DNA of 64,000 bases from Streptomyces sp. NBC_00289 (lineage in GTDB: Bacteria; Actinomycetota; Actinomycetes; Streptomycetales; Streptomycetaceae). Position 1 is the first letter of the stretch, and every line of letters starts with the position of its first letter. The notes under the pieces are model-generated. The model was not told where the DNA came from and ran no database searches. It saw only the letters and a list, made by a program, of their open reading frames with translations. Made by a program: the position numbers and the translations under genes. Below are positions 53,795-62,844 of this stretch, piece after piece. Where the stretch lies: positions 3,782,001 through 3,846,000 of the forward strand of contig NZ_CP108046.1 in the NCBI RefSeq assembly GCF_041435115.1, written 5' to 3'.

Positions 53795-56700
53795 TCACTC
53801 CACGACGTGGCGTCCCTCGGGGCGTGCGCCGCACGAGGCCCGGAAGGCGCAGTGGGTGCAGTGCTGGCCCACGCTCGGCGTGAACCGTTCGTCGAGGACC
53901 TTGCCGGCGGCCGTGGCCAGCAGGTCGCCGGCCCACTCCCCCGCCTCTCCGTCGATCGGCTCCTGCGCCTGCACCTTGGGCAACGCCTCGCCGCCGTCAC
54001 GCCGGGCGGCGCCCTGGCGCAGCTGGACGAGTTCGGCGCCGCCCGGTTCGGGACGTACACCGTCGAAGAGCTCGTCGACGGCGCCCTCGCGGACGGCGAG
54101 CTGGTAGACGGCGAGCTGTGGGTGGCGGGCCACCTCGGCCGCGCTGGGGGCCTGTTTGCCGGTCTTGAAGTCGACGACGTAGGCGCGGCCCTCGGCGTCG
54201 GCCTCGACGCGGTCCATCGAGCCGCGGATGCGCACCTCGAAGTCGCCCGCCTCGAGGGTGACGTCGAAGCCGTGCTCGCCTGCCACCGGCGTCCGCCCGC
54301 CGCGGGCCCCACCGGAGTCGACGTGCCACTTCAGGAAGCGTTCGAGGGCCACGCGCGCGTTGTCCTTCTCCTGCGCCGACTTCCAGGGCGCGTCGAAGGC
54401 GAGGGCGTTCCACACGGAGTCGAGGCGTTCCATGAGGACGGCGAGGTCGGCCGGGGTGTGTCCGGAGGCGACCTCGTCGGCGAGGACGTGCACGACGTTG
54501 CCGAAGCCCTGGGCGACCGTGGCGGGCGCGTCGGCCTTCACCTCGCGGCCCAGGAACCACTGGAGGGCGCAGGTGTTGGCGAGCTGGTCGAGGGCGCTGC
54601 CGGAGAGCACGACGGGCTGATCGCGGTCGCGCAGCGGCACCTTGTTCTCGGTCGACTCGAACATGCCCCACCAGCGGTAGGGGTGCGCGGCGGGGACCAG
54701 CGGGCGGCCGTCCTCGTCGGCGAGTGCCGCCAGCCGGGCCAGGCGACGGGCGGCCGCCTCCCTGAGAGGGTCGGACACGCGCGGGTCGACCGTCGTGGCG
54801 CGCAGTTCTGCCACGAGGGCCGCGACGGACAGCGGGCGGCGCGGCCGGCCTGTGACGTCCTTCGGTTCGACGCCGAGTTCGGTGAGGAAGCGGGAGGGCT
54901 GGTCGCCGTCGTCCGCGGGTGCCTTCACGGCGGTCACGACCAGGCGCTCACGCGCGCGCGTGGCGGCCACGTAGAAGAGTCGGCGCTCCTCGGCGAGCAG
55001 CGCGCCCGGGGTGAGCGGTTCGGCGAGGCCGTCGCGGCCGATGCGGTCGGCTTCCAGCAGGGAGCCGCGGCGGCGCAGGTCCGGCCACAGTCCCTCCTGG
55101 ACACCCGCGACGACGACCAGGCGCCATTCCAGGCCCTTGGAGCGGTGCGCGGTCATCAGACGGACGGCGTCGGGGCGTACCGCGCGCCGGGTGAGGGTGT
55201 CGGCGGCGATGTCCTCCGCCTCGATCTCCTCCAGGAAGTTGAGTGCGCCCCGGCCGCCGGTGCGTTCCTCCGCGCGGGCCGCGGTGGCGAACAGCGCGCA
55301 CACGGCGTCCAGGTCGCGGTCGGCGTTGCGGCCCGCCGCGCCGCCGCGCCGCGCCGCGCGTTCCAGTCGCGTGGGCCAGGGCGTGCCCTGCCACAGGTCC
55401 CAGAGCGCCTCCTCGGCCGTGCCGCCGCCCGCGAGACGCTCACGGGCCTTCCTGAGCAGCACGCCGAGGCGCTGGGCACCGCGCGCGTACGTGGGGTCGT
55501 GCGCGACCAGGCGCTCCGGCTCGGCGAGCGCGCGCGCGAGGAGGTCGTCCGAGGGCGGTGGGAGGGGGTTGCCCGCGGCCCGCTCCTCGTCGCGCAGGGC
55601 GCGGCCGAGGCGGCGAAGGTCGGCGGCGTCCATGCCGGCCAGGGGTGAGGAGAGCAGGGTCAGCGCGGTCTCGGTGTCCAGCCAGGAGGTCCGGGGCGCC
55701 GGCTCATGGACGCCGGACTCGGCTTCCGCCCCGACCTGAGCACCGTCGGCGTCCTCGCGGGGCCGCGCCTGGTGGACGCCGTCCTCGTCGGTGCCGTCCT
55801 CGTCGACGCCGCCCTCGTCGGTGCCGTCCTCGTCGGTGCCGCCCTCGTCGGTGCCGCCCTCGTCGACCGCCCGTACGACGTCGTCCTCCGTGGCCTCCAC
55901 GGCATCGGCGTCGCCCGCCGCCCGGCCGCCGTCAGCGGTCCTCTCCGGGCGTGCCGACGCCTCGGCCCTGGCCACGGTCCGCAGTGCCGTCAGCAACGGC
56001 GCCACCGCCGGTTCGTGGCGCAGGGGCAGGTCGTCGCCGTCGATGTCCAGGGGGACGCCGGCCGCGGTCAGGGCACGGCGGACCGTGGGGATCGTGCGGG
56101 ATCCGGCGCGTACCAGGACGGCCATCTCGCGCCAGGGGACACCGTCCTCCAGGTGCGCCCGGCGCAGGATGTCGGCGATGTTGTCCAGTTCGGTGCCCGG
56201 TGTCGGGTAGGTGAAGACCTCGACGCGGCCTCCGTCCCGGACCGGCGCGAGGTTCCGGTGGGCGCGCACCTTCTCGGCCGGGAGCCGGGTCAGTGGCATG
56301 CGCTGGGTCAGCAGCCGGGTCGCGGTCAGCACGCCGGCACCGGAGCGGCGGGAGGTCCTGAGGACCTCGACGGGGGCCGGACGGCCGTCCACGCGCGGGA
56401 AGGCGTCCGGGAAGTCGAGGATGCCGTTCACGTCCGCGCCCCGGAACGCGTAGATCGACTGGTCGGGGTCGCCGAAGGCGACCAGGGTGCGGCCACCGCC
56501 GGCGAGTGCGTGCAGGAGCCGTACCTGAGCCGGGTCGGTGTCCTGGTACTCGTCGACGAAGACGGCGTCGTACTGCGCGGCGAGCCGCTCGGCGACCTCG
56601 GGGCGACGGGCGAGGAGCACCGCGCGGTGGACGAGTTCGGCGTAGTCGAGGACGCCCTGCATGTCGAGCACGTCGAGGTACTCGGCGAGGAAGGCGGCCG

Positions 56701-57352
56701 CGGCCCGCCAGTCGGGGCGGCCGATACGGCGGGCGAAGGCGTCCAGGGCTCCGGGGCCCAGGCCCAGTTCACGGCTGCGGGCGAGGACCGCGCGGACCTC
56801 GTCGGCGAATCCGCGGGTGGTCAGGCAGGCGCGCAGGTCGTCCGGCCAGCGCACGTGCGCGAGGCCGAGTCGCTCCAGGTCGGGCTGGCCCGCGAGGAGT
56901 CCGCGGACGGTGACGTCCTGTTCGGGTCCGGACAGCAGCCGCAGCGGCTCGACGAACAGGGCGGCGTCCTGGTGGGCGCGGACCAGGGCGTAGCAGAAGG
57001 AGTGGAACGTGGTCGCGCGGGGAGCGCGGGCCGCCCCCGTGCGCAACGCCATGCGGTCGCGCAGTTCGACGGCCGCCCTGCGGCTGAACGTCAGCACAAG
57101 GATGCGCGCGGGGTCCGCGCCCCGGGCGATCCGCGCCGCCACCGACTCGACGAGCGTGGTGGTCTTTCCGGTGCCCGGACCTGCGAGCACGAGCATCGGA
57201 CCGGACACGTGCTCAACCACGGTGCGCTGTGCGGCGTCCAGACGAGGGGGATTCACAGGAGTCGGCGGGGTACGTACCAGCCGGTAAGCGCCACGGTTCC
57301 CCCGTCGCACCGCGGGGTGCGACGGGCGCCTGGTGGAGGAAGAGGAGCTCAC
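53795..57352 (-). CDS. adnA: AdnA subunit: UvrD-like helicase with iron-sulfur nuclease domain
   Basis: Up to 1185 aa. Motor motifs GPGTGKTTTL, TFSRRAAVELRDR, VDEYQDTDPAQVRLL and ATRARERLVV. The C-terminal nuclease has RGSMDRVEADAEG and YVVDFKTGK. Its iron-sulfur cysteines are CALQWF, upstream of the nuclease motifs, and CTHCAFRASC near the end. An acidic repeat insert of six (D/E)EGGT-like units sits at about residues 495-525. The start is uncertain: GTG 57352 is longest, but GTG 57256 (MNPPRLDAAQ) begins the conserved part, and a hairpin falls between them. Lies 161 bp upstream of adnB. Confidence 0.9.
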   Translation of the reverse strand: MSSSSSTRRPSHPAVRRGNRGAYRLVRTPPTPVNPPRLDAAQRTVVEHVSGPMLVLAGPGTGKTTTLVESVAARIARGADPARILVLTFSRRAAVELRDRMALRTGAARAPRATTFHSFCYALVRAHQDAALFVEPLRLLSGPEQDVTVRGLLAGQPDLERLGLAHVRWPDDLRACLTTRGFADEVRAVLARSRELGLGPGALDAFARRIGRPDWRAAAAFLAEYLDVLDMQGVLDYAELVHRAVLLARRPEVAERLAAQYDAVFVDEYQDTDPAQVRLLHALAGGGRTLVAFGDPDQSIYAFRGADVNGILDFPDAFPRVDGRPAPVEVLRTSRRSGAGVLTATRLLTQRMPLTRLPAEKVRAHRNLAPVRDGGRVEVFTYPTPGTELDNIADILRRAHLEDGVPWREMAVLVRAGSRTIPTVRRALTAAGVPLDIDGDDLPLRHEPAVAPLLTALRTVARAEASARPERTADGGRAAGDADAVEATEDDVVRAVDEGGTDEGGTDEDGTDEGGVDEDGTDEDGVHQARPREDADGAQVGAEAESGVHEPAPRTSWLDTETALTLLSSPLAGMDAADLRRLGRALRDEERAAGNPLPPPSDDLLARALAEPERLVAHDPTYARGAQRLGVLLRKARERLAGGGTAEEALWDLWQGTPWPTRLERAARRGGAAGRNADRDLDAVCALFATAARAEERTGGRGALNFLEEIEAEDIAADTLTRRAVRPDAVRLMTAHRSKGLEWRLVVVAGVQEGLWPDLRRRGSLLEADRIGRDGLAEPLTPGALLAEERRLFYVAATRARERLVVTAVKAPADDGDQPSRFLTELGVEPKDVTGRPRRPLSVAALVAELRATTVDPRVSDPLREAAARRLARLAALADEDGRPLVPAAHPYRWWGMFESTENKVPLRDRDQPVVLSGSALDQLANTCALQWFLGREVKADAPATVAQGFGNVVHVLADEVASGHTPADLAVLMERLDSVWNALAFDAPWKSAQEKDNARVALERFLKWHVDSGGARGGRTPVAGEHGFDVTLEAGDFEVRIRGSMDRVEADAEGRAYVVDFKTGKQAPSAAEVARHPQLAVYQLAVREGAVDELFDGVRPEPGGAELVQLRQGAARRDGGEALPKVQAQEPIDGEAGEWAGDLLATAAGKVLDERFTPSVGQHCTHCAFRASCGARPEGRHVVE
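55781..55870 (+). repeat. 15-bp minisatellite inside adnA
   Basis: Six 15-bp units (core GTCCTCGTCGGTGCC on the plus strand) encode DEGGT/DEDGT/DEGGV pentapeptides in the AdnA motor. The unit is a multiple of three, so copy-number change keeps frame. Confidence 0.85.
57301..57326 (-). other. 11-bp hairpin near the adnA start
   Basis: CCCGTCGCACC-GCGG-GGTGCGACGGG. If adnA starts at 57256 this is in its leader; if at 57352 it is inside codons 9-17. Confidence 0.6.
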
Positions 57353-57663
57353 GTGGTTCGCCGGTCCTGGTGGGTGTGCGATCTGTCACTGCCGGCGCGG
57401 AGCGCCGTCGTCGAAGAGTGGTGGTCGGGTCACGAGCGGGCCGGCCACCGTGCGTGGAGGGCGGTGGCCGCGGGGTGAGAGAGACACGTGCAGCCGACGC
57501 TACGCCGCCGGATCGTGCGGAAGCAGCGCTTCCTCTTCTTCCCCCGCGACGCTCACGACACATGCGTCCCTCGCCCCACGAACGTACGTCATGCCACGGT
57601 CGTGCCCCGATTCCCCCGTACGGATCACGGGGTGCCCCTGGGACCGTCGGATGGCGGAAGCTG
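57353..57663. other. Intergenic region between adnA and the Atl gene
   Basis: 311 bp upstream of adnA and downstream of the alkyltransferase-like gene. Open frames here are short and lack ribosome sites. No clear promoter, tRNA or repeat was recognised; the adnA promoter must lie in or near it. Confidence 0.5.
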
Positions 57664-58092
57664 TCAGGTGTGACCCTCCGCGCGTTCGCCGCCGTCCCAC
57701 CGCGCCCGTGGCATGTCCAGCCGCGGCACATGGCCCTCGGCGGCCCGGCTCGCCTGCTTCAGGGGCGTGCCCTCGGCCCGGTAGTGGGCGAGCGCCCGCA
57801 GTTCGTGGCCCGGCAGCAGGACGCCGTCCGCCCGGACCACGCGCCACCACGCGACGGCGGCCCCGTAGAGGGCCATCACGCGGCCGACCTGGCGGGGGCC
57901 GCCCTCCGCGAGCCACTCGGCGACGTCCCCGTACGTCATGACGCGTCCCGGCGGAATCAGCTCGGCCACCTCGAGCACCCGCTCGGCATACTCCGGCAGG
58001 GCGTCCGCACGGTCCGGGTGGGTGTCCGCATACCCCTCGCGGGCGTCCACGTGCTCCTCGCGGGCGTCCCGCGGAAGGCTCTCCTCGCTCAT
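57664..58092 (-). CDS. Alkyltransferase-like (Atl) protein, MGMT-domain without active cysteine
   Basis: 142 aa. An acidic N-terminal tail (1-35) is followed by the MGMT DNA-binding domain: AELIPPGRVMTYGDVAEWLA, RQVGRVMALYG, then AWWRVVRADGVL. In repair methyltransferases this place reads PCHRV with the acceptor Cys; here it is Trp, as in Atl proteins, which flag alkylated guanine for nucleotide excision repair. The ATG at 58092 is used, another is three codons upstream. Confidence 0.9.
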   Translation of the reverse strand: MSEESLPRDAREEHVDAREGYADTHPDRADALPEYAERVLEVAELIPPGRVMTYGDVAEWLAEGGPRQVGRVMALYGAAVAWWRVVRADGVLLPGHELRALAHYRAEGTPLKQASRAAEGHVPRLDMPRARWDGGERAEGHT

Positions 58093-58278
58093 CCGCCCCA
58101 TCCTGCCCCACCCCACCGACAGCGTGACGCCGTCGCCACTGTGCGTACTCCTCGCCCCCGAGCGGCGCTTCGGGCAGACTGTGCGCCCCCGCATTTGCAC
58201 CCTGATGCCCCCCTGTGTCGGTGGGGCATGCCACCATCGTGCGGGCGGTGACCGGTGATACGAGATCAAGAAGAGACG

Positions 58279-60999
58279 ATGAAGCAGCAGGGCGCGCAGC
58301 AGCCCGAGGGCGCTGAAAGCACCTCTGACGCTTCGTCGCGCCCGGACGCCGGCCGTGCCGACGAGACGGCCGCCGACCAGATCGCGTGCGAGGAGACGAC
58401 GCACGTCGAGGAGGTCGAGGGCGACGAACCGCTGCTCCCCGCGCGCGTGCACCGCCCGTCCGACCTGATGCGGCTCATGGTCGGTGTGCTGGCCGTCGTG
58501 CTGCTCCTCGCGATCGCCGCGTTCGCGCACGGCACCACCTCGGGCCTCGAACAGGACATCAACAAGGGCACCGGGCAGGCGCCCGACCTCCTGATCAAGA
58601 TCGCCGGCCTGGCGTCCAGCATCGCCATCCTCCTGGTGCCGGTCGCGTTCGCGATCGAACGGCTGATCAAACGCGACGGTCTGCGGATCGCCGACGGAGT
58701 CCTCGCCGCGGTCCTCGCGCACGGAGTGACGCTCGCCACCGACCTGTGGGTCGCGAAGGGCGCCCCCGGCTCGATCCAGGAAGCACTCACCCAGCCCTCG
58801 CCCGGCGACATACACGCCCTCACCGATCCGGTGCACGGCTATCTGGCTCCCGTCATCGCCTACATGACGGCCGTCGGCATGTCCCGCCGACCGCGCTGGC
58901 GCTCGGTGCTGTGGGTCGTACTGCTCCTCGACGCGTTCTCGATGCTCGTGACCGGCTACACGACACCGTTCTCGATCATCCTGACGGTGCTGATCGGCTG
59001 GACCGTCGCCTACGGAACGCTGTACGCGGTCGGCTCCCCCAACGTCCGTCCCACCGGACGAACCCTGATCGCCGGTCTGCGGACCGTCGGCTTCCACCCC
59101 GTCAGCGCGGCCCGCGAGGAGGTGCCGGAAACCCCGGAGACCGGCGACCGGGGGCGGCGCTACTTCGTGACGCTCGAGGACGGTCCACCGCTGGACGTGA
59201 CCGTCGTCGACCGCGAACAGCAGGCACAGGGCTTCTTCTACCGGACGTGGCGCAACCTGACACTCCGCGGCTTCGCCACCCGCAGCAGCCTGCAGTCGCT
59301 GCGTCAGGCACTGGAACAGGAAGCGCTCCTGGCGTACGCGGCCATCGCGGCCGGTGCCAACGCCCCCAAGCTGATCGCGACCTCCGAGCTGGGCCCCGAC
59401 GCCGTCATGCTCGTCTACGAGCACACCGGCGGGCGCACCCTCGACTCCCTGCCGGACGAGGCCATCACCGACGATCTGCTGCGCGACACCTGGCACCAGG
59501 TGAGGGCGCTCCAGTCGCGGCGCATCGCGCACCGCAGGCTGGTCGGCGACGCGATTCTGGTGGATCGTTCCGGCACGGTGATTCTCACCGACCTGCGGGT
59601 CGGCGAGATCGCGACCGGCGACCTGCTGCTGCGCATGGACGTCTCCCAGCTGCTGGTGACACTCGGCCTGCGGGTGGGCGCGGAGCGCGCGGTCGCCTCG
59701 GCGGTCAGCATGCTCGGCCCCGACGCCGTGGCCGACTGCCTGCCGATGCTGCAGCCCATCGCCCTGAGCCGCTCCACGCGCGCGACGCTGCGGAAACTGG
59801 CCCGGGAGCGGGGGCAGCGCGAGCGCGAGGCGGTCCTGGAGGCGTCGCGGCTGGCCAAGCAGGCCCGACTGGACGCGGGCGAGGACGCCGCCGGTCCCGT
59901 CGTACTCGAAAAGCCCGGCAAGAAGGCCGTACGCGCGGAGCAGCGGGCCGAGAAGCGTGCCATCGACGAGGCCCTGGACGGGGCACGCGAGGAGGATCTG
60001 CTGACCCAGATCCGCCACGAGGTACTGCTGATCAGGCCGCAGGCGCCGGTCGAGCCGGCCCGCCTGGAGCGGGTGCGGCCGCGCACGCTGCTCAGTTTCA
60101 TCGCCGGTGCCATCGGTGCGTACTTCCTGCTGACGCAGCTCACCCACATCGAGTTCGGCCCGCTGATGGCCAACGCGGAGTGGGGCTGGGTCGCCGCGGC
60201 CGTGCTGTTCTCGGCCCTCAGCTATTTCGCGGCGGCGATGGCCCTACTGGGCTTCGTGCCCGAGCGGGTGCCGTTCCTGCGGACCGTGGCGGCACAGGTC
60301 GCCGGGTCCTTCGTGAAGATCGTCGCACCGGCCGCGGTGGGCGGTGTCGCCCTCAACACGCGCTTCCTGCAGCGCTCGGGGGTACGGCCCGGGCTCGCGG
60401 TGGCGAGCGTCGGCGCGTCCCAGCTGTTCGGTCTCGGCTGCCACATCCTGATGCTTCTGTCGTTCGGCTACCTGACCGGCACCGAGAAGACACCGTCGCT
60501 GTCGCCCTCCCGGACGGTCATCGCGGGTCTGCTGACGGTGGCGGTGCTCGTGCTCGTGGTGACCTCGGTGCCGTTCCTGCGGAAGTTCGTCGTCACGCGC
60601 GTGAGGTCACTGTTCGCCGGTGTCGTGCCGCGCATGCTGGACGTGCTGCAGCGGCCCCAGAAGCTGGTCACCGGGGTCGGCGGCATGCTCCTGCTGACCG
60701 CCTGCTTCGTGATGTGTCTGGACGCGTCGATCCGCGCCTTCGGCGACGAGTCGACCTCGCTCAGCATCGCCAGCGTCGCGGTGGTCTTCCTCGCCGGCAA
60801 CGCGCTCGGCTCGGCCGCCCCGACCCCGGGCGGGGTGGGCGCGGTCGAAGCGACCCTGACGGTCGGTCTGATCGCCGTGGGCCTTCCCAAGGAGGTCGCC
60901 GCTCCGGCGGTGCTGCTGTTCCGCCTGTTGACACTGTGGCTGCCGGTTCTGCCCGGCTGGCTCGCCTTCAACCATCTGTCACGCAAGGGCTCGCTGTAG
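58279..60999 (+). CDS. Large flippase-like (LPG-synthase TM) membrane protein with kinase-like segment
   Basis: 906 aa. Order: acidic soluble N-terminus (1-55); about six TM helices (60-265); a cytoplasmic kinase-like segment (about 290-520) with a fusion to HRRLVGDAILVDRSGTVILTDL, which recalls the catalytic loop and DFG region of aminoglycoside/ABC1-type kinases but lacks the usual HxDLxxxN residues; a charged linker; and a C-terminal eight-helix LPG-synthase/flippase-like domain (about 595-900) with the PTPGGVGAVEATL signature. No MprF aminoacyl-transferase domain, so it likely moves or binds a lipid rather than making lysyl-PG. Confidence 0.85.
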   Translation: MKQQGAQQPEGAESTSDASSRPDAGRADETAADQIACEETTHVEEVEGDEPLLPARVHRPSDLMRLMVGVLAVVLLLAIAAFAHGTTSGLEQDINKGTGQAPDLLIKIAGLASSIAILLVPVAFAIERLIKRDGLRIADGVLAAVLAHGVTLATDLWVAKGAPGSIQEALTQPSPGDIHALTDPVHGYLAPVIAYMTAVGMSRRPRWRSVLWVVLLLDAFSMLVTGYTTPFSIILTVLIGWTVAYGTLYAVGSPNVRPTGRTLIAGLRTVGFHPVSAAREEVPETPETGDRGRRYFVTLEDGPPLDVTVVDREQQAQGFFYRTWRNLTLRGFATRSSLQSLRQALEQEALLAYAAIAAGANAPKLIATSELGPDAVMLVYEHTGGRTLDSLPDEAITDDLLRDTWHQVRALQSRRIAHRRLVGDAILVDRSGTVILTDLRVGEIATGDLLLRMDVSQLLVTLGLRVGAERAVASAVSMLGPDAVADCLPMLQPIALSRSTRATLRKLARERGQREREAVLEASRLAKQARLDAGEDAAGPVVLEKPGKKAVRAEQRAEKRAIDEALDGAREEDLLTQIRHEVLLIRPQAPVEPARLERVRPRTLLSFIAGAIGAYFLLTQLTHIEFGPLMANAEWGWVAAAVLFSALSYFAAAMALLGFVPERVPFLRTVAAQVAGSFVKIVAPAAVGGVALNTRFLQRSGVRPGLAVASVGASQLFGLGCHILMLLSFGYLTGTEKTPSLSPSRTVIAGLLTVAVLVLVVTSVPFLRKFVVTRVRSLFAGVVPRMLDVLQRPQKLVTGVGGMLLLTACFVMCLDASIRAFGDESTSLSIASVAVVFLAGNALGSAAPTPGGVGAVEATLTVGLIAVGLPKEVAAPAVLLFRLLTLWLPVLPGWLAFNHLSRKGSL

Positions 61000-61093
61000 T
61001 ACGACGTTCGCGGGCACGGCCGCCTGGTGCCGCGCGTACCTCGTACGGCTCGCGCCCCGAGCGTCGCCCCGCGCGCGAGCGCAGGATGGAACC

Positions 61094-62644
61094 ATGCCGA
61101 GCCCCTCCCGACTGCGCGCCGCGGCCGTGGCCGCCACCGCTCTCCTGCTGTCCTCCCTGCTGGCGGGCTGCGGCGACGACTCCGAGGACGAGGACGAGGA
61201 TCTGACGGCCCAGAAGCTGAGCTGGAAGGACTGCCCGGCCCCGTCCGCGGCGGAGGGCGGCGGTGACGCGCCATCGCCGCTGCCGGACGGTGACGCGTGG
61301 CAGTGCGCGACTCTGCGGGCGCCTCTGGACTGGGGCAGCCCCAAGGGCGACACCATCGGTCTGGCGCTGGTCCGGGCGAAGGCGAGCGGGGCCGCCGACA
61401 GGCGCATCGGCTCGCTCGTGTTCAACTTCGGCGGACCCGGCGGCTCGGGCGTGACCACGCTGCCCGCCTTCGGTCAGGACTACGCGGCCCTGCGCACCCG
61501 CTACGACCTGGTGAGCTTCGATCCGCGCGGGGTCGGCCGCAGCGCGCCCGTGGAGTGCGAGGACGACCAGCAGCTCGACGCCTACTTCCAGCAGGACGCC
61601 ACACCCGACGATGCCGCCGAACGCACCGAGTTCCTGGGCAACACCAAGGAGTTCAACGGAGCCTGTGAGAAGAACTCCGCGAAGATGCTGCCGCGCGTAC
61701 GGACCACGGACGTGGCCCGCGACATGGACCTGATGCGCCAGGTCCTCGGCGACGCCAAGTTGTCCTACTTCGGCATCTCCTACGGCACGGAACTCGGCGG
61801 CGTGTACGCCCACCTGTTCCCCGGGCACGTCGGCCGCGCCGTGTTCGACGCGGTCGTCGACCCGACGCAGAACCCCGAACAGGGCTCGCTGGGGCAGGCC
61901 AGGGGGTTCCAGCTGGCGCTCGACAACTTCGCCGAGGACTGCACCTCGAAGGCCGAGGACTGCCCGGTCGGCGACAGCGCGCAGAACGTCAAGGACCGCA
62001 TCGCCAAGCTGCTCAAGGACCTCGACAGCAAGCCGATCCCGGGCGTCTTCCCGCGCCTGCTGACCGAGTCCGCCGCCACCGGCGGCATCGCACAGGCCCT
62101 GTACTCCAAGGACTTCTGGGCGTACCTCACCGAGGGGCTCGAGCAGGCGTACGACGGCGACGGCAGAGTCCTGATGCTGCTGTCCGACTCGATGAACGGA
62201 CGCAACGAGAACGGCGAGTACAGCAACATCACCGCCGCCAACGTCTCCATCAACTGCGCCGACGACAAGCCGCGCTACACCGCCGACTTCGTGGAAGGAA
62301 GGCTGCCCGAGTTCCGGGCGGCCTCCCCGCTGTTCGGCGACTTCCTGGCCTGGAGCCTGGTCAGCTGCACCGACTGGGCCGTGGCGGGTGCCGCCGACCA
62401 TCCCGACGTGAGCGCGCCCGGGGCCGCGCCGATCCTCGTCGTGGGCAACACCGGCGATCCCGCGACGCCGTACGAGGGTGCGCGGAAGATGGTGGACGCG
62501 CTGGGCAAGGGCGTCGGCGTCGAGCTGACGTACAAGGGGCAGGGGCACGGGGCGTACGACAGCAAGAACAAGTGCGTGCAGGCCGCGGTGAACGGCTATC
62601 TCCTGGACGGGAAGGTGCCGGCGGCCGGCACCGTCTGCACCTGA
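61094..62644 (+). CDS. Lipoprotein serine peptidase, tripeptidyl aminopeptidase (S33) type
   Basis: 516 aa. Lipobox SLLAGC and an acidic spacer (DDSEDEDED) anchor it outside the membrane. The alpha/beta-hydrolase catalytic triad is seen as Ser in YFGISYGTELGG, Asp in NTGDPATPYEGA and His in GQGHGAY. Oxyanion segment FNFGGPGGSG. The family includes Streptomyces Tap and SlpD/SlpE, which trim tripeptides or dipeptides from protein N-termini. It has a closely related gene directly downstream. Confidence 0.9.
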   Translation: MPSPSRLRAAAVAATALLLSSLLAGCGDDSEDEDEDLTAQKLSWKDCPAPSAAEGGGDAPSPLPDGDAWQCATLRAPLDWGSPKGDTIGLALVRAKASGAADRRIGSLVFNFGGPGGSGVTTLPAFGQDYAALRTRYDLVSFDPRGVGRSAPVECEDDQQLDAYFQQDATPDDAAERTEFLGNTKEFNGACEKNSAKMLPRVRTTDVARDMDLMRQVLGDAKLSYFGISYGTELGGVYAHLFPGHVGRAVFDAVVDPTQNPEQGSLGQARGFQLALDNFAEDCTSKAEDCPVGDSAQNVKDRIAKLLKDLDSKPIPGVFPRLLTESAATGGIAQALYSKDFWAYLTEGLEQAYDGDGRVLMLLSDSMNGRNENGEYSNITAANVSINCADDKPRYTADFVEGRLPEFRAASPLFGDFLAWSLVSCTDWAVAGAADHPDVSAPGAAPILVVGNTGDPATPYEGARKMVDALGKGVGVELTYKGQGHGAYDSKNKCVQAAVNGYLLDGKVPAAGTVCT

Positions 62645-62844
62645 CACCCGGCAGGGGCCGGTGGGTCGGCCCGATGACCGGCGACGGCGGAGGCGGGCGG
62701 CGAGGGCGGAGGCGGCCCGCCGATCCATGAAAGTCACAGGTCAGAGCGTTATCCACAGGCTCCGACGGGCGTCGTGTGATCCGCCTACTATGGCCTGACC
62801 GCCATCCGCGGCACGATGCGGGCGGCCTGCGAGGGGGGAATGCG

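Noticed and set aside
58386..61205. 939-codon Arg/Ala/Pro-rich frame over the flippase-like gene
   Set aside because: Shifted-frame shadow; the overlapping frame has clear membrane and family motifs.
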